Translations under genes and position numbers: made by a program
DNA from: Bacteroidales bacterium
Lineage (GTDB): Bacteria; Bacteroidota; Bacteroidia; Bacteroidales; GCA-2748055
DNA length: 64,000 nucleotides
Assembly: GCA_021738565.1 (NCBI GenBank)
Contig: JAIPBT010000013.1
Location: 31,367 to 95,366, forward strand
Reading direction: 5' to 3'
Notes under the pieces: model-generated
The model's database searches: none
What the model was told of the DNA's origin: nothing
The model's input: the letters and a program-made list of their open reading frames with translations, nothing else
Shown: in pieces, positions 28,445 to 36,886 of the stretch
How positions within the stretch are numbered: the first letter of the stretch is position 1
Layout of the letters: the number at the start of each line of letters is the position of its first letter

Positions 28445-29824
28445 ATGGAAGAAAAAACAGGGAAAATACTTGCAATAGATGACAATGAAGATATTCTATT
28501 TGCATTGAAATTATTGCTCAGATCACATGTAGAGAAGATTGAAACCTTAGATGGACCGGGGGAAATACCGGAAATGTTGAGGAATGAAAATTGGGATGTC
28601 ATTCTTTTGGATATGAATTTTACCAAAGACGCGATCAGCGGCCAGGAAGGATTTGACGCTTTAAAAACGATACTTGACTATGATCCTGAAGCGGTTGTTG
28701 TATTTATAACCGCATACGGCGACGCGGAAAAAGCTGTTAAAGCAATCAAAGCCGGAGCAACCGATTTTATTTTAAAGCCATGGCAAAACGAAAAAATTCT
28801 TGCAACCATCAATTCCGCCATCAATCTGCGAAGATCCCGGCTTCAGACACAATCTCTGAGACTAAAGCAACAAGAGATAAGTGCGGTGCTTGATCAGCCT
28901 TTTACGGATTTTATCGGGCAGTCTGAAGAAATGCAGGCAGTATTCCGGACCATTAAAAAAGTAGCTGCCACCGATGCAAATGTTCTCATTCTTGGAGAGA
29001 ATGGTACGGGGAAGGAACTTGTTGCCAGGGCGATTTACAGGAATTCATTGCGCAAGGAAGAGGTCTTTATAAGCGTTGATCTTGGTTCCATTGCTGAAAC
29101 ACTGTTTGAAAGTGAGTTGTTCGGACACGAAAAAGGAGCTTTCACTGACGCTCATAAAATGAAACAGGGAAGGTTTGAGATTGCTTCAGGAGGCACACTT
29201 TTCCTGGATGAGATCGGTAATCTCTCCTACCCGCTTCAATCGAAATTACTCACCGTAATAGAGCGAAGGGAAATTGTCAGAGTTGGCGCAGGCAAACCCA
29301 TGCCCATCGATGTAAGGCTGATCTGTGCAACGAATAATAATATCCATGATGATGTCAAAAATGGAGGCTTCAGGCAGGACCTCTTATACAGGATCAATAC
29401 AGTTGAAATTCACCTGCCACCACTCCGGGACCGCACTGGCGATTTACCTATCCTTTCAGACCATTTTTTGAAAATATACAGCAAGAAATACAGAAAGCCA
29501 ATTCGCAACATACAGTCTTCAGCCTTAAAAAAGCTTAACCAGTACAATTGGCCCGGCAATGTCAGAGAATTGCAGCATGCAATTGAAAGAGCGGTTATAA
29601 TGAGTGAAGGCACAAGCCTGGGACAGGATGATTTCATACTTTCTTCAGAGAGGTCTGCTTCCGTTGGGGACCTGGAGCTGGAATCCTACAACCTTGATGA
29701 GGTAGAAAAAAGTATTATTAACAAAGTGATGAAGCAGAACCAGGGAAACATTACCCAGGCTGCAACGCAATTAGGTCTGACACGAACTTCACTTTACAGA
29801 AGAATGGAAAAACATGGTCTTTAA
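28445..29824 (+). CDS. Sigma-54-dependent response regulator (NtrC family)
   Basis: A 459-residue activator. The receiver domain (about 1-125) has DDNEDILF, phospho-acceptor Asp in DVILLDMNF (about 57), and Lys in FILKPWQ. The AAA+ domain (about 155-380) has Walker A GENGTGKELV (about 187), the sigma-54 contact loop as GAFTDA (usually GAFTGA), and GGTLFLDEIGNL (about 254). A C-terminal Fis-type helix-turn-helix contains NITQAATQLGLTRTSLYRRM. Its start follows a candidate sigma-54 promoter, and the cognate kinase gene overlaps its 3' end by 11 bp. A likely target is the divergent HlyD-TolC operon, by analogy with common Bacteroidota gene order. Confidence 0.93.
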   Translation: MEEKTGKILAIDDNEDILFALKLLLRSHVEKIETLDGPGEIPEMLRNENWDVILLDMNFTKDAISGQEGFDALKTILDYDPEAVVVFITAYGDAEKAVKAIKAGATDFILKPWQNEKILATINSAINLRRSRLQTQSLRLKQQEISAVLDQPFTDFIGQSEEMQAVFRTIKKVAATDANVLILGENGTGKELVARAIYRNSLRKEEVFISVDLGSIAETLFESELFGHEKGAFTDAHKMKQGRFEIASGGTLFLDEIGNLSYPLQSKLLTVIERREIVRVGAGKPMPIDVRLICATNNNIHDDVKNGGFRQDLLYRINTVEIHLPPLRDRTGDLPILSDHFLKIYSKKYRKPIRNIQSSALKKLNQYNWPGNVRELQHAIERAVIMSEGTSLGQDDFILSSERSASVGDLELESYNLDEVEKSIINKVMKQNQGNITQAATQLGLTRTSLYRRMEKHGL

Positions 29825-31166
29825 GCAATTCAGGGTCAACGTAATCATAAGGGTATTGTTGCTGACATTATCCTTTCTGCTGCTTTTTCTGCTGCTAAAT
29901 ACCAAATACATATTCACTCCAGCACTGGTCATTGCTGCAATTATCTACCAGGTTTGGTCGTTGATACGATATGTGGACAGAACGAACAGGGAACTTGCAA
30001 ATTTTCTTGAGTCAATCAGGTATTCTGAATTTACAAGGACATTTTCCATAAATGAGGCGGGATCATCCTTTGAAGCGCTGAGCGAAGCATTCAATGATGT
30101 AATGAAAGACTTCCAGCAGATAAGGTCTGAAGCAGAAGAGCACTTTCATTATTTGCAAAGTATTGTTCAGAATATTGATGTAAGTATACTTGCTTACCAG
30201 AGAAATGGTGAAGTTGAGATGATCAACCCTGCAGCGAAAAAGCTTTTCCAGGTTAATTCCCTGAAAAATATTCAAAAACTGAGTTTCCTGAGCCAGGAAC
30301 TGTGCGATACATTATTAAACATCAAACCAGGGGAAAACCGCCTGCAAAAAGTACAGGATGAAGACGATATTTTACAGCTGGCGATCTATTCCACTGAATT
30401 CAAGGTCAAGGATAAATCCATACTACTAACTACTGTTAAAAACATACAGAATGTATTGGAAGGACAGGAAACTGAAGCATGGCAAAAGCTGATCAGGGTT
30501 CTTACACACGAAATTATGAATTCAATAGCCCCGATTTCAAGTCTTTCCTCAACCATTGAATTGATGATCAAAGGATATGAAACAGAAAACCGGGATGAAC
30601 CCTGCCTTGATAAAGATACGGTCCATGAAATACAGCAAGCGCTTCAAACCATTAATAAACGAAGCACCGGTTTAATGAATTTCGTCGAAACATACAGGAA
30701 CCTGACAAAGATCCCGGAACCTAACTTTGCCATGGTAACCATGGAAAATCTTATCGACAATGTGATTACCTTAATGAAAAAAGAAACCGAAGATCACCAC
30801 ATTGACCTTTCCTGCTCAATGGAGCCTGACAGCATCGAACTTCAGATTGATGAACAAATGATCTCTCAGGTTCTCATCAATATGATCAAAAACTCCATAC
30901 ATGCTTTGGAGGGAATTGATAACGGGAAAATACGTATCAAGGGATTCTACAATAAACGAGGCAGACCAACGATTCAGATCATAGACAATGGCCAGGGAAT
31001 ACTCAAAGATGTGCTTGATAAGATCTTTATCCCTTTCTTCACAACAAAGAAAAGTGGTTCCGGCATAGGACTCAGCCTGTCACGACAAATACTGAGATTG
31101 CATGGTGGCACCATCACGGCTCAATCAGAGCCACAAAAGGAAACAATTTTTTCTCTGACCTTCTAA
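29814..31166 (+). CDS. Membrane-bound sensor histidine kinase
   Basis: A 450-residue kinase. Two transmembrane segments near the N-terminus (about 8-26 and 30-47) have almost no periplasmic loop, so the signal is probably sensed within or beneath the membrane. A linker and PAS-like region (about 95-215) precede the phospho-acceptor motif VLTHEIMNSIAPISSL (about 228; His about 231). The HATPase_c domain has QVLINMIKNSIHALEG (about 351), IIDNGQGI and SGSGIGLSLSRQI. It is read from a start overlapping the response-regulator gene by 11 bp, so the pair is translationally coupled. Confidence 0.9.
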   Translation: MVFKQFRVNVIIRVLLLTLSFLLLFLLLNTKYIFTPALVIAAIIYQVWSLIRYVDRTNRELANFLESIRYSEFTRTFSINEAGSSFEALSEAFNDVMKDFQQIRSEAEEHFHYLQSIVQNIDVSILAYQRNGEVEMINPAAKKLFQVNSLKNIQKLSFLSQELCDTLLNIKPGENRLQKVQDEDDILQLAIYSTEFKVKDKSILLTTVKNIQNVLEGQETEAWQKLIRVLTHEIMNSIAPISSLSSTIELMIKGYETENRDEPCLDKDTVHEIQQALQTINKRSTGLMNFVETYRNLTKIPEPNFAMVTMENLIDNVITLMKKETEDHHIDLSCSMEPDSIELQIDEQMISQVLINMIKNSIHALEGIDNGKIRIKGFYNKRGRPTIQIIDNGQGILKDVLDKIFIPFFTTKKSGSGIGLSLSRQILRLHGGTITAQSEPQKETIFSLTF

Positions 31167-31299
31167 TTGAAAACATGCCTTTTTGAATGAGGTGAGAATA
31201 ACCAAAATTCACTGCCGCTCGCGAAAACCTTCAAAAAAATAAATGACCAAATGCCACTCATCGTTGGGGCAGTGGTCATTCAATTTTGAAAAGTGTAAA

Positions 31300-31368
31300 A
31301 TGAAAAAAGTTGGAGGATGTCATTTATTTGACAGGAATTCCCAATCAGGGAAAAGTAAAACTAACTAA
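31300..31368 (+). CDS. Possible 22-residue leader peptide
   Basis: ATG at 31300 opens a frame reading MKKVGGCHLFDRNSQSGKSK, then TN and TAA. It lies entirely within stem B of the structured region. The stop is followed at once by TAAC/AACT tandem repeats, which supply further stops in every frame. A basic start, GG and one Cys are notable, but so short a frame can arise by chance. Confidence 0.2.
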   Translation: MKKVGGCHLFDRNSQSGKSKTN

Positions 31369-31390
31369 ATAACTAACTAACTAACTAACT
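31357..31390. repeat. AACT tetranucleotide tract
   Basis: About eight copies of a 4-bp unit (CTAA/AACT), with one interruption (CTAAATAACT). Slippage here would change the loop length of stem B in the structured region. Too short a unit to be a CRISPR. Confidence 0.85.
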
Positions 31391-31554
31391 GACCACCCTC
31401 CAACTCATGCAAATATAAGAACTTATTAAAAAGAATTTATCAAATTGGTTGTAAAATAAAATCAAAACAGGCTTTCCCGGGAATACACTTTGTTTTAATT
31501 TGTGTTGAAATCCCATTATATTGAAAGCTTAAAAAAATCAATGCAAATGAAACA

Positions 31555-33072
31555 ATGAAGGGAAAATTAAATGTCTACATAATACTGTTGTCATTGGTAT
31601 CATTGAGTGCAAGCGGACAATTGAGGACATATTTATCAATTGAAACAGGTCCTGTTGCAGATATTATTAATGTAAAGGACCCAGGCAATTATTTAAGTCC
31701 TGCTTTCGCCCGGGGAAGCATAACAGGAGTATCCGTTAGCCAGGAAATAATAGAGGATCTATCAATCGAATCGGGCATATATTTTCATACGTATAAAACC
31801 GGAATTAATTTTTCTGACAAAAGGTCCCATCAGCCTGATCTGGAAAATTTCAGAAGTGCACTTGTCCCCATAAGGATTTCATACCGGATCACAAATAGCA
31901 GACTCCTTTTCAGTATTACTCCGCGTCTTGGTTACATGCATGGATTTATACAGGGACAACCTGCCATGCATGACTTTTCATCGCATATTTCTGTAAATAA
32001 CAATACAACCTTCAGGTACGAACAAACCGATCATTTACCGATCGTAAACCAAATACGGCTTATTGAGGCAGGAGCATCAATCGTCTATCGCTTCAATAAC
32101 CAATGGCAGGTCTCATTGGCTGTTTCGCATTTCATTGGACTGACCGAGATAAAATTTTCCGCCATTGATTATTTTTTATCCGGCAATTCATTTGAAGCAA
32201 TATACAGCAATGAAGGTGATCGCATCCAATCATTACTTTCCTTACAGGTTCCCTTAAGCAACGTTTGGGAAAACAAAAGTTCCAGGCTGCAAAAAAGAAT
32301 TGAAAATTCAAGGTTCCCCAGGCAACGAATCAACAACCGGCTAAAGTGGTATTTTGGAGGCAATGTTGCTGCTTTGTGGAGATCTTTTTATACATCCAAT
32401 CCCGCCATTGGACCCTATCCGTCTGAAGAGAGGGGTATATTCAGGTATGCGAATTTATATACCGGTGGTTATGCAGGATTGATACTTGAAAATAATTTCG
32501 GCGCTGATATCGGAGCATACTACCAAAGATCCAGCACTTTCTTTTCGATTATCTTTGATGAACAGAACGAGCAAATTACCCGGACCAGTGCACCTTATTT
32601 TATTGAAATTCCACTGACATTGAGGTATTTCCACCGGCTGAACAATACCAGTTTCAGCCTTGTTCCAAATATAGCTGCTTCATTATTAACCCACTTTGCT
32701 GGTCAAACCTATAATTCAGGGAGTGGTAATTTTGATTTTCCCGCTGACGGAAGAACCGAACAGACCTTTTCATATGCATCAAGCAGGTTAACCCGGTATG
32801 GATTCAATGTTAAAACAGGTTGTGGGATAGAATACGATTTGCCCATGAATTTCCCCCTGATGGTAGTGCTTAACATAAATTACAACCTTGGTTATATTGA
32901 TATCGACCGCATACACGTTAATACATCCCTTGATGAAATAATGCCATCGGTGAGCGATGCCAATTCGATTACATACGACGGTTCCGGAATGCTTCTGTCA
33001 TTGGGTTTCAGGATACGTGCCGACAAACTCAGGAGAAGTTGCCGGGATATCCCCCTCCAGGTCAAAAATTAG
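31555..33072 (+). CDS. Outer-membrane barrel protein with two PorT-like halves, hypothetical
   Basis: A 505-residue protein with a signal peptide (about 1-21, ending SASGQ). Two barrel-like halves are seen, about 22-245 and 260-505, each with repeated short amphipathic strands (for example VPIRISYRI, LFSITPRLGYMHGF; then IEIPLTLRYFHRL, SFSLVPNIAASLL). Both resemble the PorT/outer-membrane beta-barrel superfamily, suggesting an internal duplication or a single large barrel. It lies behind the structured intergenic region, which could control it. Function unknown. Confidence 0.65.
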   Translation: MKGKLNVYIILLSLVSLSASGQLRTYLSIETGPVADIINVKDPGNYLSPAFARGSITGVSVSQEIIEDLSIESGIYFHTYKTGINFSDKRSHQPDLENFRSALVPIRISYRITNSRLLFSITPRLGYMHGFIQGQPAMHDFSSHISVNNNTTFRYEQTDHLPIVNQIRLIEAGASIVYRFNNQWQVSLAVSHFIGLTEIKFSAIDYFLSGNSFEAIYSNEGDRIQSLLSLQVPLSNVWENKSSRLQKRIENSRFPRQRINNRLKWYFGGNVAALWRSFYTSNPAIGPYPSEERGIFRYANLYTGGYAGLILENNFGADIGAYYQRSSTFFSIIFDEQNEQITRTSAPYFIEIPLTLRYFHRLNNTSFSLVPNIAASLLTHFAGQTYNSGSGNFDFPADGRTEQTFSYASSRLTRYGFNVKTGCGIEYDLPMNFPLMVVLNINYNLGYIDIDRIHVNTSLDEIMPSVSDANSITYDGSGMLLSLGFRIRADKLRRSCRDIPLQVKN

Positions 33073-33197
33073 CCCGCGATCATTACAACAGCTCCAAATT
33101 CATTGCTTGGCAAATAAAAATTGCAGAAAAATTCACAGATAAGATCCGGACATCATCATCCTGCCTTCGAGATACCAACAAGAAAATCACCATACAT

Positions 33198-34586
33198 TCA
33201 CCGCTCCAGCCTTTTTACTTGCCTCTTTAATTCCCTGATGGTAAAAGGTCTTGCAACGATCTCCAATCCTTTGTCGAGCAGGAACAAAGTAGGCGTGGCG
33301 TAAATGTTGTAGTCCTCCGCACTTTTGCCTTCCCAGCCCATTGGTTCATGTGCATTGATCCACGGCAGGTTGTTTTTTTCAAGATATGTTTCCCATTCAG
33401 ATTTTACAGTGTCAATGGAAACCGCAAATACTTCCATATCGGAAGGCCTTTCATTGAGGTACCATTCCTTCAACTCTGGCATCATATCCCTGCAATGTTC
33501 ACAATGTACTGCCCAGAACAATACAAGTATATAATCTGCATTGACATCGGAGAGCCTGACCATCTCATCGGAATGGGTCCTGATTAGAATATCCTCTACC
33601 CGCTGTCCCGCTTCCATCTTCCGGTATCCCTCAACACGTACCCTGGCAAGTTCAACGGCATCCGTTTCGCAGGTTTCATCAACATAAGTTTCCACAATAT
33701 AGACCTGGATTTTTTCCATTCCAAAGCTTTGAAAACCATCCAGAAGATATTCAACAACAAAAGACCTGAGTTCCGTATCGCCTGACGTATTGGCCATAAT
33801 GATGTCAACTGCATCAATAAAAGCATCTTCCTGCTCACTGAAAGTATACCCCCTTACCCTGTAGAGCATGAGGTATTCGATGATCCTTCGATTATAAACG
33901 GGAGCATACAGCAGGTCCGGATCTGAAATTGGGGCCATTTCAAAAAAATGCTCTTTCAGATATTCGGTTCTCTCTTCTCCGCTAATAGCTGGCTGAATTA
34001 CAGGCGAACGGTATGCGTCAATAAGCTTTGCTGCAAACAATCCGCTGTTTTTCCGAAACAATTCATTTATAAAGGAATCCCTCTCCTGCTGTATATTTTT
34101 GTAATGCCTTCCTGAATGCTTATAAAATCGATCTTCTCCCGGATAACTGTCCAGCAACAAATTCAATGCATTCAATTTTTGCTGATAGCCCTCCTCATAT
34201 GACCTGAATTGATTCAGGACCATATTTTCTGCTGAATTGCCAAAATTCACAGTTTTTTCCAGATCCATATAATCTGCACTTATGCTAAAAGACTCATTGT
34301 TGTAAATGAATTCGATGAAGTCCGGATTTGCATTTTGTTGGACAGGATCGGGTTTCTGAAGTTCAATCCTGTAAAGTCCGCCATGTCCCGTGGAATCAAG
34401 GTGAAAGTAAAATGACCCGTTGACAGAAAAAATGCTGTCTATTGTATTAAATTCCGTTTTATAAAATCTTGAAAGATAGACCCACCTGTCGGTCAGATTC
34501 TCAACAATTACATTTACCTGGTATCCCTGGGACCACAGTTGTGAACTCAGGAAGAAGATTGAAAAAAATGTAAAAAAGCGCTTCAT
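33198..34586 (-). CDS. Periplasmic thioredoxin-like (TlpA/DUF5106-type) protein
   Basis: Starting at ATG 34586 gives MKRFFTFFSIFFLSSQLWSQ, a clear signal peptide; the ATG at 34649 only adds an unlikely 21-residue leader. The middle (about 30-320) resembles DUF4369/DUF5106 regions that precede thioredoxin domains in Bacteroidota. The last 140 residues form a TlpA-like domain with the redox motif VHCEHCRDMMPEL (Cys-Glu-His-Cys, about 365) and the cis-Pro segment YATPTLFLLDKG. It should act as a disulfide reductase or carrier in the periplasm. The lipoprotein gene at 34662-35171 is just upstream, probably in one transcript. Confidence 0.8.
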   Translation of the reverse strand: MKRFFTFFSIFFLSSQLWSQGYQVNVIVENLTDRWVYLSRFYKTEFNTIDSIFSVNGSFYFHLDSTGHGGLYRIELQKPDPVQQNANPDFIEFIYNNESFSISADYMDLEKTVNFGNSAENMVLNQFRSYEEGYQQKLNALNLLLDSYPGEDRFYKHSGRHYKNIQQERDSFINELFRKNSGLFAAKLIDAYRSPVIQPAISGEERTEYLKEHFFEMAPISDPDLLYAPVYNRRIIEYLMLYRVRGYTFSEQEDAFIDAVDIIMANTSGDTELRSFVVEYLLDGFQSFGMEKIQVYIVETYVDETCETDAVELARVRVEGYRKMEAGQRVEDILIRTHSDEMVRLSDVNADYILVLFWAVHCEHCRDMMPELKEWYLNERPSDMEVFAVSIDTVKSEWETYLEKNNLPWINAHEPMGWEGKSAEDYNIYATPTLFLLDKGLEIVARPFTIRELKRQVKRLER

Positions 34587-34661
34587 AACAGAAGATGAAG
34601 TTACAAATAATCCCGTTCCCTTTATTGAATGGATCACATGTAAGATCAAATTAAAAGCAGT

Positions 34662-35171
34662 CTACTTTATCCTATCACAACCCTTAAAACCATCTTTGAT
34701 GATTCTGTTGAGATCAGCTGTTAGATCCTTCGAAAATGAAGCGCGCCTGCCACACTCATAATAAGCAACAAAAGGGTCATTGTCGATAATACTTTCATAC
34801 AGGTCATCCACTGACGGCGGTGCACTTAATTGGGAATACGCATCATAGGTATAACCTGTAAAAGCTGTGTTGGGATGCAGTCCCCTGACATCGAGAAGAA
34901 ATCCTTTATCAAGTTTTATCGGCAATGCAGGTTCTCCATCGTGCAGCAGGTCATTGGGACCGGGAAATGATATTATTTTGTTCTTTTCATCATTTAAAGT
35001 GACAGGAACATGGTTGTAATAATCCTTTTTTGTTTTATAAATGATGATGGGTGCCTGTTCTTGAAGCATATCAGTGTTAATTTTTGGGGGACTGCAGGAA
35101 AAAAGAATGAGTGTCAGTACCAGTAAGGATATGTATCCTTTCAATGTATTGTATGTTTTATTAGGGATCAT
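34662..35171 (-). CDS. Hypothetical lipoprotein
   Basis: A 169-residue protein with a lipobox LILFSC (Cys about 26). The mature part has no domain I recognise; it includes KTKKDYYNHVPVTLNDEK and a conserved-looking IISFPGPNDLL (about 66). The C-terminus CGRRASFSKDLTADLNRII has a second Cys. It is translated in the same direction as the thioredoxin-like gene 75 bp downstream. Real by its signal and composition; function unknown. Confidence 0.6.
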   Translation of the reverse strand: MIPNKTYNTLKGYISLLVLTLILFSCSPPKINTDMLQEQAPIIIYKTKKDYYNHVPVTLNDEKNKIISFPGPNDLLHDGEPALPIKLDKGFLLDVRGLHPNTAFTGYTYDAYSQLSAPPSVDDLYESIIDNDPFVAYYECGRRASFSKDLTADLNRIIKDGFKGCDRIK

Positions 35172-35314
35172 CCGATTATCAGCAATTAAAAATTATTGAT
35201 TTCAGTACTGCAATTTAAGGATTTTTAAGTTTGACCTGCAATGACCAACAACCTGTCAGATCATTTTTGTGCAATGATCCCGGGATTATAACAACCTTAA
35301 TACCGTAACAATAT

Positions 35315-35349
35315 TATAAAAAAAGGAGGTAAGAAACATACCTCCCTTT
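35315..35349 (-). terminator. Intrinsic terminator on the minus strand
   Basis: AAAGGAGGTA (35322-35331) pairs with TACCTCCCTTT (35339-35349) with one bulge. On the minus strand it runs into a T tract (35321 downwards). It lies beyond the repeat element behind the gene at 35561. Confidence 0.7.
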
Positions 35350-35412
35350 CCTGAGATGACATAATTTAGTTTCAGAAAGAAAACTCAAATTATTTAGCTG
35401 CTTGGTGTCTAT

Positions 35413-35563
35413 TTAGTGCCTGTCAATACAGTACAGTGGCTGGATCATAATGTTCGTTTGCAAGGCCTGCGAAGTTGGGAAATGCGGAGTCCCGATATAT
35501 CATCGGGATGAGCAATTTACCAACGAGCGTAACGCAGCAAACGGACCTTATGGACAGACACTA
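35413..35563 (-). repeat. Palindromic MITE/REP-like element, copy 2
   Basis: The same core as copy 1: TGTTCGTTTGCAAGGCCTGC, GGGAAATGCGGAGTCCCGAT, then CGAGCGTAACGCAGCAAACG. The ends are TTAGTGCCTGTC (from 35413) and, on the other strand, TAGTGTCTGTCC (from 35563), so terminal inverted repeats of about 11 bp are visible. The TAG of the right end is the stop codon of the gene at 35561-36535. It differs from copy 1 at several scattered positions, including the tip (ATATATCAT for ATATATTAT). Confidence 0.8.
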
Positions 35564-36535
35564 TTTGGCCAATGACTGAGCCATTCTAAGGTGCTGTGTA
35601 AAATTGATGTAAGCACCTGCTTTGTCCCTGTCTGTCAACTCTTCACACTCGTAGATTTTTCCCCTGGAATCATCGCTGGCGGTACTTTCTGAAACAGCCA
35701 TCCCAATCATTCCCTTCAGGTCACCCTCCTCTGCTTTCTTGTTGAACTCTTCACCCTGCGAATCCTGGTAAGATTTTCCACTTACAAGTTTCTCTCCTTT
35801 TTTCTCAGCTTTTATATTTCCGTCGGTATCGCCTCTTTTCCAGGTAGCCCCGTTCATCGTGTAAAACACCAAAACAGTAACCTTTCCCTTTGCAAGTTCA
35901 TCAAGCTTCACTGAGTTTCCATCACCATCTGTCAGTGTCAATGAGGGAACCGGCCATCCAAGTATTCCATCCCCCTTGTCTGTTTTTGAGCCTTTGGTAG
36001 CTTCAAGTTCCCCAACGGGACTTGACTTCACATATTCCCGCTTTTTCTCTTTAACAACTTTTTCCTCTTTCCCCCTGGACATCTTTCTGATGGTGCTTCT
36101 TAAATCATTGTAAACAGCTTGATATTTATCGGGGTAGTTCTCCTCATTAAATCTTTCCGGTGGCAACTGATAAGCAACCGTCCCATTCTTATCCAGCACA
36201 TAAACTGCACCCTTATCGTAAGGAAACCCCTCTGATTTGGAAAGCTCTCCCCTATAGGTTGCGCTGAACCCCATTTTTTCCGGGACCTCACCGTACCATC
36301 CCTTCAGGTAATTTGGATTTCCTATCAGCTTTTGATCTTCAGTATAGCCTATTACTTCTCCTTCTGCATTGTAGAATTGAAAAGCCGGAAATTCACCCTG
36401 ATTCAATACTTCAGCATTGGCAGGATCTCCAAAATGAATGGCGATGTACTGCACTTCAACATCATCTGCAGCAACCAAATTGAACGCAACAAGCATACCC
36501 AGAGCCAGTGAAAGAATAATTCTTATCTTCTTCAT
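35561..36535 (-). CDS. Exported thioredoxin-fold-like protein without CxxC, hypothetical
   Basis: A 324-residue protein with a signal peptide (about 1-23, ending FNLVAA). Residues about 195-310 resemble a TlpA/redoxin core (LGWPVPSLTLTDGDGNSVKL, KVTVLVFYTMNGATW), but the position of the redox cysteines is occupied by NGAT, so it cannot act as a disulfide exchanger. The first half has a similar region (VQYIAIHFGDPANAEV). The middle is lysine-rich (about 155-180). The stop codon TAG is formed by the inserted repeat element, so the original C-terminus may have been longer or different. Confidence 0.6.
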   Translation of the reverse strand: MKKIRIILSLALGMLVAFNLVAADDVEVQYIAIHFGDPANAEVLNQGEFPAFQFYNAEGEVIGYTEDQKLIGNPNYLKGWYGEVPEKMGFSATYRGELSKSEGFPYDKGAVYVLDKNGTVAYQLPPERFNEENYPDKYQAVYNDLRSTIRKMSRGKEEKVVKEKKREYVKSSPVGELEATKGSKTDKGDGILGWPVPSLTLTDGDGNSVKLDELAKGKVTVLVFYTMNGATWKRGDTDGNIKAEKKGEKLVSGKSYQDSQGEEFNKKAEEGDLKGMIGMAVSESTASDDSRGKIYECEELTDRDKAGAYINFTQHLRMAQSLAK

Positions 36536-36766
36536 AATTTTTAAATTTTTGATTGTTAGATCCGATTATTTAATACGCAAAAATCGTGAATTTGTTTCAT
36601 CATATGGAGATTCAGGAATGATCCCGCTTTGTTCTCCTATAAAATCGAAATATAGCAATAAATACATTCTATTTACCCAATTTAAGAATAAGAATATCAA
36701 TGCCCTGTAACAGGAAATCAGCCCTGTACTGAGCGGACAAATGAGGCAGAGACATGACTTTGAATA

Positions 36767-36843
36767 TAAAAAAACTCCGGGACATCTCAACAGCACTTTC
36801 CTCTATTAGTTTTTGAGGCTTTCCTACCAACAGCCCCGGAGTT
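36767..36843 (-). terminator. Branched terminator-like structure behind the cohesin-dockerin gene
   Basis: AACTCCGGG (36773-36781) pairs with CCCGGAGTT (36835-36843); on the minus strand the second arm runs into TTTTTTT. The 53-nt interior holds a further CCTC/GAGG pairing. The long closed interior is unusual for an intrinsic terminator, but the T tract supports that reading. The rest of the 351-bp gap (36536-36886) shows nothing I can identify. Confidence 0.5.
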
Positions 36844-36886
36844 CCTTAAAGCAACTACTTTTGTTTCACATATCGATCACGTTTAA

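Larger units (their letters stand above)
31242..31405 (+). ncRNA. Structured intergenic region with competing hairpins (candidate leader or small RNA)
   Basis: Hairpin A pairs AATGACCA (31242-31249) and TGCC (31252-31255) with GGCA (31268-31271) and TGGTCATT (31273-31280). Outer stem B pairs AGTTGGAGG (31308-31316) with CCTCCAACT (31397-31405). Small hairpins lie inside at TGTCA/TGACA (31318-31333) and TTCCC/GGGAA (31338-31352). A third pairing, GTGGTCA (31272-31278) with TGACCAC (31390-31396), extends stem B but destroys hairpin A, so two states exclude each other. The element occupies the gene-free 388 bp between the kinase and the barrel gene at 31555. It matches no RNA family known to me. 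Confidence 0.5.

Noticed and set aside
31357..31390. CRISPR-like or satellite array
   Set aside because: The repeat unit is only 4 bp with no spacers; it is a simple tetranucleotide tract.
36566..36796. A 76-codon minus-strand frame in the 36.5-36.9 kb gap
   Set aside because: Cysteine/leucine-rich, no family pattern, and it overlaps the terminator structure; likely chance.
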